Origin: JBBSZK01 sp964354995
Lineage (GTDB): Archaea; Nanobdellota; Nanobdellia; Pacearchaeales; GW2011-AR1
Assembly: GCA_964354995.1 (NCBI GenBank)
Contig: CAYHBQ010000002.1
Coordinates: 1 to 39,711, forward strand
Reading direction: 5' to 3'
DNA length: 39,711 bases
Every line of letters starts with the position of its first letter. Position 1 is the stretch's first letter. Below the pieces are notes generated by a model. It saw only the letters and a program-made list of their open reading frames with translations, was not told the origin of the DNA and made no database searches. Positions 14,659 to 21,381 of the stretch are shown one piece after another. The translations under genes were made by a program, and so were the position numbers.

Positions 14659-14991
14659 ATGCACCGCGAAGAACCGCTATGTAACGCACAGGGAAATCCT
14701 CTGGGAACGGGACTTTTTTATTTGGGACCCGATTCAAGATATGACGTACGTGCACAGCTCTATTTTACTAGAGGATGGAAACAAGTAAAAGAATCAACCG
14801 CATTCGTAGCAGAGAATTCGCGCGGAGAAGAATTAGCGCTTGACCCAGCAATGGCACGACAACTCTACGTGGTTAACGACGAAGTAATAAACACAGCACT
14901 CGGCACGGGGCGCATATCAATAGAAGATGAAGGATGGTTCAGAAGAAGGTCAGGAAAAACCCTGCGCAACAATCGAATTGTAGAACCGTAA
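14659..14991 (+). CDS. Small hypothetical protein
   Basis: 110 residues, soluble, with no signal or helix segments. The strand-like passages (GTGLFYLGPDSRYDVRAQLY; TAFVAENSRGEELAL) suggest a small alpha/beta protein. No family recognised. It shares a bidirectional promoter with signal peptidase I, which supports its reality and equal timing of expression, but says little about its job. The stop abuts the TATA box of the next operon. Confidence 0.6.
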   Translation: MHREEPLCNAQGNPLGTGLFYLGPDSRYDVRAQLYFTRGWKQVKESTAFVAENSRGEELALDPAMARQLYVVNDEVINTALGTGRISIEDEGWFRRRSGKTLRNNRIVEP

Positions 14992-14999
14992 TATTTATA
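14992..14999 (+). promoter_or_regulatory. TATA box of the cdc48 operon
   Basis: TATTTATA directly after the preceding stop codon. It predicts a transcript start near 15021, giving about 20 bases of leader before ATG 15042, unlike the leaderless units around it. Confidence 0.55.
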
Positions 15000-15006
15000 T
15001 ACTGCC

Positions 15007-15035
15007 GTATACACAAGAAATGTATACAAAAAAGA
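15007..15035 (+). promoter_or_regulatory. Tandem GTATAC operator-like repeats
   Basis: Two 14-base units (15007-15020 and 15022-15035) both begin with the palindrome GTATACA and match at 11 of 14 positions. They lie between the TATA box and the start codon of the AbrB-like gene, where a bound protein would block initiation. Autoregulation by the encoded AbrB-like protein is a plausible inference. Confidence 0.45.
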
Positions 15036-15041
15036 TACACT

Positions 15042-15389
15042 ATGACCGACATCTTCGATACAACCATCCTCTGTAAAAAATGCGGAGAAGAAATGGAACC
15101 TACCGCCGTCCACAAAGCAGGCTATCAACTAAGAGCTGTTGAATGTCCTACGTGCAAAGATACCATCATTCACCCTGCAGACAAAGCCCAATTTGAACAA
15201 TATAGTGGCCTTAAAGGCAAAACCTACCATGTAAAATTACGAATGGTAGGCAATAGCCATGCCGTAAGCATTCCCAAAGAGATTATAACCTTCTTTCAGC
15301 AACAAGAAAAAATGATGGACGATATGGTGCGATTATGTTTTGAAGATATGCACCGATTGCGCTTAGAATTTGGAGACGACGAAAAATGA
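15042..15389 (+). CDS. Zinc-ribbon/AbrB-like protein preceding cdc48
   Basis: 115 residues from ATG 15042 (the open frame extends upstream without signals). Residues 10-45 form a zinc ribbon with CKKCG and CPTCK pairs, and residues 60-85 contain VKLRMVGNSHAVSIPKEI, the swapped-hairpin AbrB/SpoVT DNA-binding motif. An acidic helical tail ends GDDEK. Such proteins are small DNA-binding regulators, sometimes antitoxins. The last codons overlap the cdc48 start by 4 bases (ATGA), so it is translationally coupled to it. Control of the cdc48 operon is likely but unproven. Confidence 0.75.
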   Translation: MTDIFDTTILCKKCGEEMEPTAVHKAGYQLRAVECPTCKDTIIHPADKAQFEQYSGLKGKTYHVKLRMVGNSHAVSIPKEIITFFQQQEKMMDDMVRLCFEDMHRLRLEFGDDEK

Positions 15390-17686
15390 CTCCTGACATA
15401 AAAAACCCAAGTGAAATAAAATTGCGCGTATTAGAAGCGCTGCAAGACGACGCGTACAAAGGAGTAGCCCGTATCGATACCGAAGTCATGAAAACCCTCG
15501 GTCTACGTAGGGGAGATATAATCACAATTAAAGGTGAACGAGAAACCGTAGCCATTGTCGATCGCTCTTACCCTGCAGACGTCGGGGAAGGCATCATCCG
15601 AATCGATGGCCTTATCAGAAAAAACGCTAAAACGGGTATCGGAGAAATGGTTATAATTAAAAGGGTAGCCATAAAACCCGCAAAAAAGATAGCCATCGCC
15701 CCCGCACAACCAGGAATTAGCGTGCAAGGCGACCCTGAACTATTCAAAAACGGACTCCTCGGACGAGCAATGGCAAAAGGAGATATTATTTCATTAGGAG
15801 GAACTCAGCGACGTCGAGACCTTATGGGTGGAGGAGATATGTCTGAAATATTCGGAGATCTCAATGAACTCTTTGGAGGTAATTTTGGATTTGCCGGATT
15901 TCAACGCATCAAATTCATCGTTGTTTCAACAACTCCTAATCAGCCCGTAATAGTAACCGAAGAAACTGAAATCGTACTCAATGCGAAAGCAGTCGACATG
16001 ACTGAAGAAAACGTGCCCGATGTTACGTATGAAGACATTGGGGGCCTTACGGACGAAATAAAAAAGATTAGAGAAATGGTCGAGTTACCACTCAAACACC
16101 CCGAAGTATTTGACCGCCTTGGTATTGAACCTCCTAAAGGGGTATTGTTATATGGTCCTCCGGGAACAGGTAAAACGTTACTCGCGAAGGCAGTTGCCAA
16201 CGAATCAGAAGCGAATTTCGTTCTTCTCAACGGACCTGAAATCATGTCAAAGTTTTACGGAGAATCAGAAAAGAAAATACGAGACTTGTTTGAAGATGCC
16301 GAAAAAAACGCGCCCACTATCATATTTATCGATGAAATAGATGCAATAGCTCCAAAAAGAGAAGAAGTGCAAGGCGAAGTTGAGCGACGTGTCGTCTCCC
16401 AACTTTTAACGGCGCTTGATGGTCTTAAAGCACGAGGAAAAGTCGTTGTTATCGGCGCAACGAACCGACCAAACTCACTTGACCCTGCCCTGCGAAGACC
16501 CGGACGTTTTGATAGAGAAATAGAAATCTCCGTACCCGATAAAAAAGCGCGCCTTAACATCCTCAAAATTCACACGAGAAATATGCCGCTACGAAAAGAT
16601 GTTAAACTAGAAGCGATCGCTGCAAAAACACATGGATTTGTAGGTGCAGATATATCGTCGCTTGCAAAAGAGTCGGCAATGGTTGTGCTTCGAAAGAAGC
16701 TGCCGCAAATGGAACTTGAAAAGGACCAAGAGATACCAAAAGAAATACTTGATTCAATGGTAGTCACCAATGAAGATTTCGATGAAGCTCTCAAAGTCGT
16801 AAGGCCGAGCGCCATGCGTGAAGTGCTTGTTGAAACGCCCAATGTCGGCTGGGAAGATATAGGCGGACTCTTAGGTACAAAGCAATCGCTCAAAGAGGCA
16901 GTTGAATGGCCCATCAAATATAGAGAAAACTTCGAACGACTCGGTATTAGACCGCCACGAGGAATTTTGCTGTACGGTCCTCCGGGAACAGGTAAAACGT
17001 TACTCGCGAAGGCCGTCGCTAAAGAGTCAGAAGCAAACTTCATCAGCGTTAAAGGACCTAGTTTATTAAGCATGTGGGTCGGCAAATCAGAAGAAGGTGT
17101 CAGAAAAATATTCGAACGCGCGCGCCAAGTCGCTCCCTGCATCGTGTTCTTCGATGAAATCGATGCGCTTGCAGGAAAGCGAGGCATGGATATGGGGAAC
17201 AAAGTAACCGAACGTGTGCTCAACCAACTGCTCGCAGAAATAGATGGCCTTGAGGGGCTCAAAGATGTAACCATTATCGGCGCAACGAACCGACCTGATA
17301 TGTTAGACCCTGCCATTTTACGACCGGGGAGATTTGATCGAGTCTTGCTCGTTGACGTTCCCGATAAAGAGAGCAGAAGAAAAATACTTGATATCCATTT
17401 GAAAAATACCCCTCTCGATAAATCGGTAAACGTAGAAGCACTCGTAACCAAAACCGAAGGATTTGTTGGAGCAGATATCGAAAGCATCGTACGAGAAGCA
17501 GCACTCGCAGCACTCCGCCGAGACATGAAGGCGGCCGCAGTGACGATGGTTGACTTTGATGAAGCCATGGCGCGCGTGAAACCATCCGTTTCAGAAGACA
17601 CCGCACGCAGATACAAGAAAATAGAAGAACACTACCTCAAGATGGCAAAGGCAGGAGGAATCGACAGCCCCGTCTACGCAGGATAA
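15386..17686 (+). CDS. cdc48: Cdc48/VCP-family AAA+ ATPase
   Basis: 766 residues with the full Cdc48 plan: an N-terminal double-psi barrel (residues 1-190), D1 with GPPGTGKT at 257, FIDEIDA near 316 and GATNRP near 357, then D2 with GPPGTGKT at 531, FFDEIDALAGKRG near 589 and GATNRP near 631. It is a hexameric unfoldase that pulls proteins apart, often feeding the proteasome. It ends SPVYAG, a weak hydrophobic-Tyr tail. D1 and D2 share long runs of identical DNA around Walker A and the GATNRP motif. Operon partners are the zinc-ribbon/AbrB gene upstream and a DUF3467-like gene downstream. Confidence 0.97.
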   Translation: MTPDIKNPSEIKLRVLEALQDDAYKGVARIDTEVMKTLGLRRGDIITIKGERETVAIVDRSYPADVGEGIIRIDGLIRKNAKTGIGEMVIIKRVAIKPAKKIAIAPAQPGISVQGDPELFKNGLLGRAMAKGDIISLGGTQRRRDLMGGGDMSEIFGDLNELFGGNFGFAGFQRIKFIVVSTTPNQPVIVTEETEIVLNAKAVDMTEENVPDVTYEDIGGLTDEIKKIREMVELPLKHPEVFDRLGIEPPKGVLLYGPPGTGKTLLAKAVANESEANFVLLNGPEIMSKFYGESEKKIRDLFEDAEKNAPTIIFIDEIDAIAPKREEVQGEVERRVVSQLLTALDGLKARGKVVVIGATNRPNSLDPALRRPGRFDREIEISVPDKKARLNILKIHTRNMPLRKDVKLEAIAAKTHGFVGADISSLAKESAMVVLRKKLPQMELEKDQEIPKEILDSMVVTNEDFDEALKVVRPSAMREVLVETPNVGWEDIGGLLGTKQSLKEAVEWPIKYRENFERLGIRPPRGILLYGPPGTGKTLLAKAVAKESEANFISVKGPSLLSMWVGKSEEGVRKIFERARQVAPCIVFFDEIDALAGKRGMDMGNKVTERVLNQLLAEIDGLEGLKDVTIIGATNRPDMLDPAILRPGRFDRVLLVDVPDKESRRKILDIHLKNTPLDKSVNVEALVTKTEGFVGADIESIVREAALAALRRDMKAAAVTMVDFDEAMARVKPSVSEDTARRYKKIEEHYLKMAKAGGIDSPVYAG
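16154..16191 (+). repeat. Intragenic repeat, D1 copy (Walker A)
   Basis: 38 bases coding GPPGTGKTLLAK are identical, third codon positions included, to 16976-17013 in the D2 ring. A shorter 22-base identity exists at 16449-16470 and 17274-17295. Confidence 0.9.
16976..17013 (+). repeat. Intragenic repeat, D2 copy (Walker A)
   Basis: Second copy of the 38-base identity with 16154-16191, in the D2 ring of the same gene. Confidence 0.9.
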
Positions 17687-18063
17687 TGGAACAAAAAATT
17701 CACCATAATATGGATCAGAGTGCGCTCCTCAGTGAAACGTATATGATTCAACATAAAGCTGACCGATTTGTGCTCGACTTCAAAGGCATGAACATTCAAC
17801 ACCTTGACCCCGCAGACCAGATTGCCGTAGTCATCAATCACAAAACGGTAATGCTCGACCCCTGGAAAATGAAGGAATTCGTTGAAAGCGCTCAAGACAA
17901 TCTCAAAAAATACGAAGAAAAGTTCGGAAAGATAAAAGTGCCCGAGCCCATAGAAAAAGAACGGAAAGAGACCAAAAAGAAAAAGAAAGAAAGCGGAAAA
18001 TCAAAAGATAAAACCGCCCCCGCCGTAGACACGATACACCACAAACAGTCCTATTTCGGATAA
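17686..18063 (+). CDS. DUF3467-like protein coupled to cdc48
   Basis: 125 residues. Residues 20-90 match the DUF3467 pattern: an ADRFVLDFKGM strand, a DPADQIAVVINHKTVMLDP segment and a helix with LKKYEEKFGKI. The C-terminal 35 residues are a Lys-rich linker (KERKETKKKKKESGKSK) ending in HHKQSYFG. DUF3467 proteins are small and poorly understood. The ATG overlaps the cdc48 stop by 1 base, so the two are made together, suggesting an adaptor or regulator of Cdc48; this is inference. Confidence 0.7.
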   Translation: MEQKIHHNMDQSALLSETYMIQHKADRFVLDFKGMNIQHLDPADQIAVVINHKTVMLDPWKMKEFVESAQDNLKKYEEKFGKIKVPEPIEKERKETKKKKKESGKSKDKTAPAVDTIHHKQSYFG

Positions 18064-18064
18064 A

Positions 18065-18940
18065 CTATGTTATCTGCTTCGTTTCTTCCTGAGTAACTAA
18101 AAACGTGTTTTCCGCCTGTGCAACAATACCCTTGCCTGCTTCAATCAACTGATTGTAATGATGCAATAGCCCTGCCTGTTCAATAAATCGTAATGCAATC
18201 AAACCACGCGTCCCAAACTTTGCATGAATCCACCGCGAGCAAAACGGCAAGGTACGATATTCCTCAGCAATAAATTCCAATACAATACGAGCAAAACTAT
18301 CGCGTACATTGCCTTCCTTCATGAGTTGATAAATGCCCGAGGGCTTACCATCAATAACCTTTCCCGCCCCATTAGTCGCAAACGGTTCAATGGCATAGAT
18401 TCCCTCATCAAGGAGCGTCATATCCCCATTATCATAATTAGGGATCGTAACACCCGCGTGTACATCGTACTCTTCAATCGCATGCCCCGATAAATTAACC
18501 ACGGTCGTCATTCCGCGCGAACGAATAGTGGCATCAACGGCCTTTCCCAACGCAGCAAGCGAGACCCCTTTTGTAATAAGCGGCGTTGCGGCATGCAAAC
18601 CTGCTTCGGCAGCCGCAATAAGATTCGTATTAAGTTCAGAGTTTTCCAAATCAATCGAAAACGCCGTGTCAGCAATCGCCCCCGCAACATGCACACCAAT
18701 ATCAACTTTTAACAGTCCATACGCACGCTCGTCAGAGGTATACGCTGGAGTCGCGTGCGCCGCAATTTCATTAATAGATAAATTAACCGGAAACGCGGGC
18801 TTGCCTCCTAATTCGTAGATTTTCCCCTCAATTTTTGTAGCCAACTCAAGCAACAGCATGTCTTTCTTCGAAATCGTGCGCGCATACGCCACCACTTCTT
18901 TTGCAATAGTTCCTGCGCGCTCTAAATCATCAGCAACCAT
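18065..18940 (-). CDS. map: Methionine aminopeptidase, type II
   Basis: 291 residues from ATG 18940 (the frame is open 18 codons further). It removes the initiator Met from nascent proteins. Metal ligands are visible: Asp in KVDIGVHVAG, Asp in AIADTAFS, His in NLSGHAIEEY, Glu in AIEPFAT and Glu in AQAENTFLVT. The roughly 60-residue insertion near residues 200-255 marks it as the archaeal/eukaryotic type II enzyme. The TATA box at 18962-18969 fits ATG 18940. Its stop lies 1 base from the end of the DUF3467-like gene. Confidence 0.94.
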   Translation of the reverse strand: MVADDLERAGTIAKEVVAYARTISKKDMLLLELATKIEGKIYELGGKPAFPVNLSINEIAAHATPAYTSDERAYGLLKVDIGVHVAGAIADTAFSIDLENSELNTNLIAAAEAGLHAATPLITKGVSLAALGKAVDATIRSRGMTTVVNLSGHAIEEYDVHAGVTIPNYDNGDMTLLDEGIYAIEPFATNGAGKVIDGKPSGIYQLMKEGNVRDSFARIVLEFIAEEYRTLPFCSRWIHAKFGTRGLIALRFIEQAGLLHHYNQLIEAGKGIVAQAENTFLVTQEETKQIT

Positions 18941-18947
18941 AGAAATC

Positions 18948-18955
18948 TTAAAATA
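18948..18955 (+). promoter_or_regulatory. TATA box for 18977 gene, crossed with map promoter
   Basis: TTAAAATA ending 22 bases before the GTG at 18977; it lies within the region just upstream of the map start, so the two divergent promoters interlock. Confidence 0.45.
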
Positions 18956-18961
18956 GGCGGC

Positions 18962-18969
18962 TATATAAA
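18962..18969 (-). promoter_or_regulatory. TATA box of map
   Basis: TATATAAA (plus reading) ending 22 bases from ATG 18940 on the minus strand. Confidence 0.6.
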
Positions 18970-18976
18970 TAGTAAG

Positions 18977-19240
18977 GTGATACGAGTAACGCACATAAAT
19001 GAAGTACGAGTAATACGTGAGCCTCTTTCCTTATTCAGTATCTGTTACAATCCCAAAGAAAGAGACCCTGGACAAGAAAAAAGTTATGAATACTGTAGAA
19101 ACCAAATAGATGATGCAAGAAATAAAGAATACATTGATGAAAAACAGCACGATTGGTTTGTGTACAAACTTACCAAGATTCGAGAAGAATATATTTTCTT
19201 TAAAAGATTACTCGAACGCCTCGAACCCGAACTTCCCTAA
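18977..19240 (+). CDS. Small hypothetical protein with GTG start
   Basis: 87 residues, highly charged and helical in its second half (DARNKEYIDEKQHDWFVYKL; IREEYIFFKRLLERLE), with no recognised domain. No ATG exists in frame; GTG 18977 is chosen because a TTAAAATA box ends 22 bases before it. The stop overlaps the convergent PUA gene by 4 bases (CTAA), the same junction as at other real pairs here. A later non-standard start cannot be excluded. Confidence 0.5.
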   Translation: MIRVTHINEVRVIREPLSLFSICYNPKERDPGQEKSYEYCRNQIDDARNKEYIDEKQHDWFVYKLTKIREEYIFFKRLLERLEPELP

Positions 19241-19689
19241 CGTTTTTTCAAATGGCGTTCTTTAGGAACATAATTGTACAATTTTCCGTGGCTCGCATAT
19301 CCACTTCCCAAAAAATCTTCTCCATAACGAACCACATACACGCCGGCTTCAAGCTCGCGTACCAACGTCTCACCACGCATCCATAACTCAAACTCTTCGG
19401 AACTAAGTTCAATAACACCTTTAGTAAACCGAGACGAGAGTACATGCGTCATATCAAACGCCAAACGTAGTCCAAACGATTCCTGTCGCGCAAGATATGC
19501 TCCTGCAAATTCAACCCGAGCAAATTCACTCAAAGAAAGGAGTTCTTCGCGACTCAACGTACCTGAGAATGCTCGCACACGTTCTTTCCCGGCCTGTAAG
19601 AAGAGATAATCTCGAAGCTCTATACCAAACCGCGCCTCAATCTCGGCAAGCAACTTCTTTTTATCACTTGAAGAAAGAAACGCAATCAT
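19237..19689 (-). CDS. PUA-like RNA-binding protein (RsmF-type C-domain)
   Basis: 150 residues from ATG 19689, which overlaps the NUDIX stop by 4 bases (ATGA). The C-terminal half, from ELWMRGETLVRE to LGSGYASHGKLYNYVPKER, has the pattern of the PUA-like domain found at the C-terminus of RsmF-type rRNA m5C methyltransferases (basic Gly-rich turn, then N-x-x-PK-x-R). Here it is a separate gene two positions after an NSUN methylase in one operon. It probably supplies RNA binding to that enzyme in trans. The N-terminal half is less clear. Confidence 0.65.
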   Translation of the reverse strand: MIAFLSSSDKKKLLAEIEARFGIELRDYLFLQAGKERVRAFSGTLSREELLSLSEFARVEFAGAYLARQESFGLRLAFDMTHVLSSRFTKGVIELSSEEFELWMRGETLVRELEAGVYVVRYGEDFLGSGYASHGKLYNYVPKERHLKKR

Positions 19690-20120
19690 CGTTTTCTCCG
19701 CATGACCTTTTTGATAATCTCTTTGTGGGTAAATGCAATATCCGTAGCAAGCGCTTCCTGGAACGAGAACCACTTCCATTCACTTACTTCCCAGTTGGGT
19801 TTAACATTTCCAGAAAAAGAAACATCAAAGACCAATATAAGATTATGTAAATGCAAACGAGGCACAAACTCATCATGGTAAAACAAAAAGCGTGCACGCT
19901 TTCCTACAATCCCAATTTCCTCGCGTACCTCTCGCAACACGCCTGCTTCGGCAGTTTCTCCCTTATCTAAATGTCCTCCTGGCAAACACCATTTACCCCC
20001 TTCAATAAGCGAAGGAGAACGTCGGGTCAAAAGAATCGTATCTCCCTTCAGAATAATGGCGGCCAGACACGGCTGAGGTGAAACTAAATTCAAAAACGAA
20101 CGTATAAACCAATTAGTCAC
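19686..20120 (-). CDS. NUDIX hydrolase
   Basis: 144 residues. The NUDIX box is complete: GGHLDKGETAEAGVLREVRE followed by EIG, near residues 47-70. Family members cleave nucleoside diphosphates linked to other moieties, such as oxidised dNTPs, ADP-ribose or capped RNA ends; the substrate cannot be told. It lies between an NSUN methylase and a PUA-like protein, overlapping both by 4 bases, so it is part of one translationally coupled RNA-modification operon. Confidence 0.9.
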   Translation of the reverse strand: MTNWFIRSFLNLVSPQPCLAAIILKGDTILLTRRSPSLIEGGKWCLPGGHLDKGETAEAGVLREVREEIGIVGKRARFLFYHDEFVPRLHLHNLILVFDVSFSGNVKPNWEVSEWKWFSFQEALATDIAFTHKEIIKKVMRRKR

Positions 20121-21076
20121 GACATCTCCTCCATTAACGTCATTTTCGCCACAAAAAAACCTTCGCTATCATTGTCCTGTGGATAAATACGGCAGGCTTT
20201 GCAAACTTCAGAAGAAAAAGTTTCTTGCTTCCATGACATAACTCCGGGTCGCGTACGAAGTGGTAACCGAATAGTTTCAATCCTAACCGGAAAATTCTGC
20301 ACCGCAAAATCAACAACAGCTTCGTCTTCTTCCGGACCATGCGTACACGTCGAATAAACCAACGTTCCGCCTACTTTCAAACAACCAAGCGCACTTGCAA
20401 GCAACTTTTTCTGCATACGCCCCATATTATCCACAACTTTAGGATTCCACATTAAAAAAGTTTTGGAACTCGAACGCAACGTCCCCTCGCCCGAACACGG
20501 CGCATCAAGTAAAATTTTATCAAAGAGAAATCCGTTATTTTTTAAACGAGAACATAAACCGACCCCATCAAGCCGCGTGACAACACAGTTAGTCACCCCA
20601 CATCGTTCGAGATTAGCGGACAAAATAGCAATTCTGTCAATCTTAATGTCATTGGCAATGAGCGTACCTTTATTTTCCATGCGCGCCGCAATTTGTGTTG
20701 TCTTACTCCCTGGAGAGGCGCATACATCAAGTACGAAATCTCCTGGTCTCGCATCAAGCGCAAGCGCGCTCATCATACTCGAAACTTCCTGAATATAATA
20801 ATAACCCAAGAGGTGTTCGAGTGAATTCCCTAACGCACCTGGTTCAACATCTTGATCGATAAGCATAATCTCGGGCGTTTCTGCAAACGGTACGACAACC
20901 TTCCACCGTTTCCGCAATCGTTTCAAAAGCACATCGGAATCAATCTTTAACGTGTTGCACCGAATAAAATTTCGCGGTGGCGTATGGATGATTTCAGAAA
21001 ACGCTTCGAAGTCCCCCTCGTCAAGCAAAAGATTTCGCATGCGCTGCGCGAATAACGGTTTCATTTCAAGAGCCAT
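20117..21076 (-). CDS. NOL1/NOP2/Sun-family RNA m5C methyltransferase
   Basis: 319 residues. SAM-binding motif DVCASPGSKTTQIAARM, the acidic ANDIK strand end, motif IV LLDAPCSGEGT with one Cys, and motif VI YSTCTHGPEEDE with the catalytic Cys are all present, the two-Cys signature of RNA cytosine-5 methylases. Targets are rRNA or tRNA cytosines. It lacks its own C-terminal PUA domain, but a PUA-like gene lies in the same operon. A TATA box at 21098-21105 is 22 bases before the ATG. Confidence 0.93.
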   Translation of the reverse strand: MALEMKPLFAQRMRNLLLDEGDFEAFSEIIHTPPRNFIRCNTLKIDSDVLLKRLRKRWKVVVPFAETPEIMLIDQDVEPGALGNSLEHLLGYYYIQEVSSMMSALALDARPGDFVLDVCASPGSKTTQIAARMENKGTLIANDIKIDRIAILSANLERCGVTNCVVTRLDGVGLCSRLKNNGFLFDKILLDAPCSGEGTLRSSSKTFLMWNPKVVDNMGRMQKKLLASALGCLKVGGTLVYSTCTHGPEEDEAVVDFAVQNFPVRIETIRLPLRTRPGVMSWKQETFSSEVCKACRIYPQDNDSEGFFVAKMTLMEEMS

Positions 21077-21097
21077 AGGGAGTAAGAGAAAAAGAGG

Positions 21098-21105
21098 GTT
21101 TTAAG
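21098..21105 (-). promoter_or_regulatory. TATA box of the NSUN-NUDIX-PUA operon
   Basis: Minus-strand CTTAAAAC ending 22 bases before the ATG at 21076. Confidence 0.6.
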
Positions 21106-21110
21106 CCTTG

Positions 21111-21299
21111 TTAATGTGCGTGCGCCATGCGATAAATTCCAACCCCTGTCAAAACAAGCCCCACAAAAAGAGAAAGAAAGAGGAACGGTTCATCATCCAT
21201 GAATGGGACTTTATCCATTAAATGCCATAACCCTCTAAATACCAGCACAGAACCAAGAATAAGCAACGTCTCCCAAAAAACATGCTTTCTCTTCATCAT
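21111..21299 (-). CDS. Small two-helix membrane protein
   Basis: 62 residues from ATG 21299. A start three codons earlier (21308) is possible, but the TATA box fits 21299. Two hydrophobic helices (residues 9-27 and 38-57) are separated by a short Asp-rich loop, and the protein ends YRMAHAH. No known family. Being too small to carry an enzyme, it may be a membrane subunit or a stress peptide. It lies divergent to topA. Confidence 0.65.
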   Translation of the reverse strand: MMKRKHVFWETLLILGSVLVFRGLWHLMDKVPFMDDEPFLFLSLFVGLVLTGVGIYRMAHAH

Positions 21300-21320
21300 A
21301 CCTCGCATAAATCAAGACAT

Positions 21321-21328
21321 TATTTAAG
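21321..21328 (-). promoter_or_regulatory. TATA box that fixes the 21299 start
   Basis: Minus-strand CTTAAATA ending 22 bases before ATG 21299. Confidence 0.6.
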
Positions 21329-21352
21329 ACTGTCGTTCGGAATAACTATATA

Positions 21353-21360
21353 CTTTTAAA
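21353..21360 (+). promoter_or_regulatory. TATA box of topA
   Basis: CTTTTAAA ending 22 bases before ATG 21382. Confidence 0.6.
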
Positions 21361-21381
21361 GCCCCTCTAAATAAGAGAAAA

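Noticed and set aside
16570..17616. 348-codon open frame antisense to cdc48
   Set aside because: Ser-rich shadow of the conserved D2 ring coding strand; no promoter, no domain.
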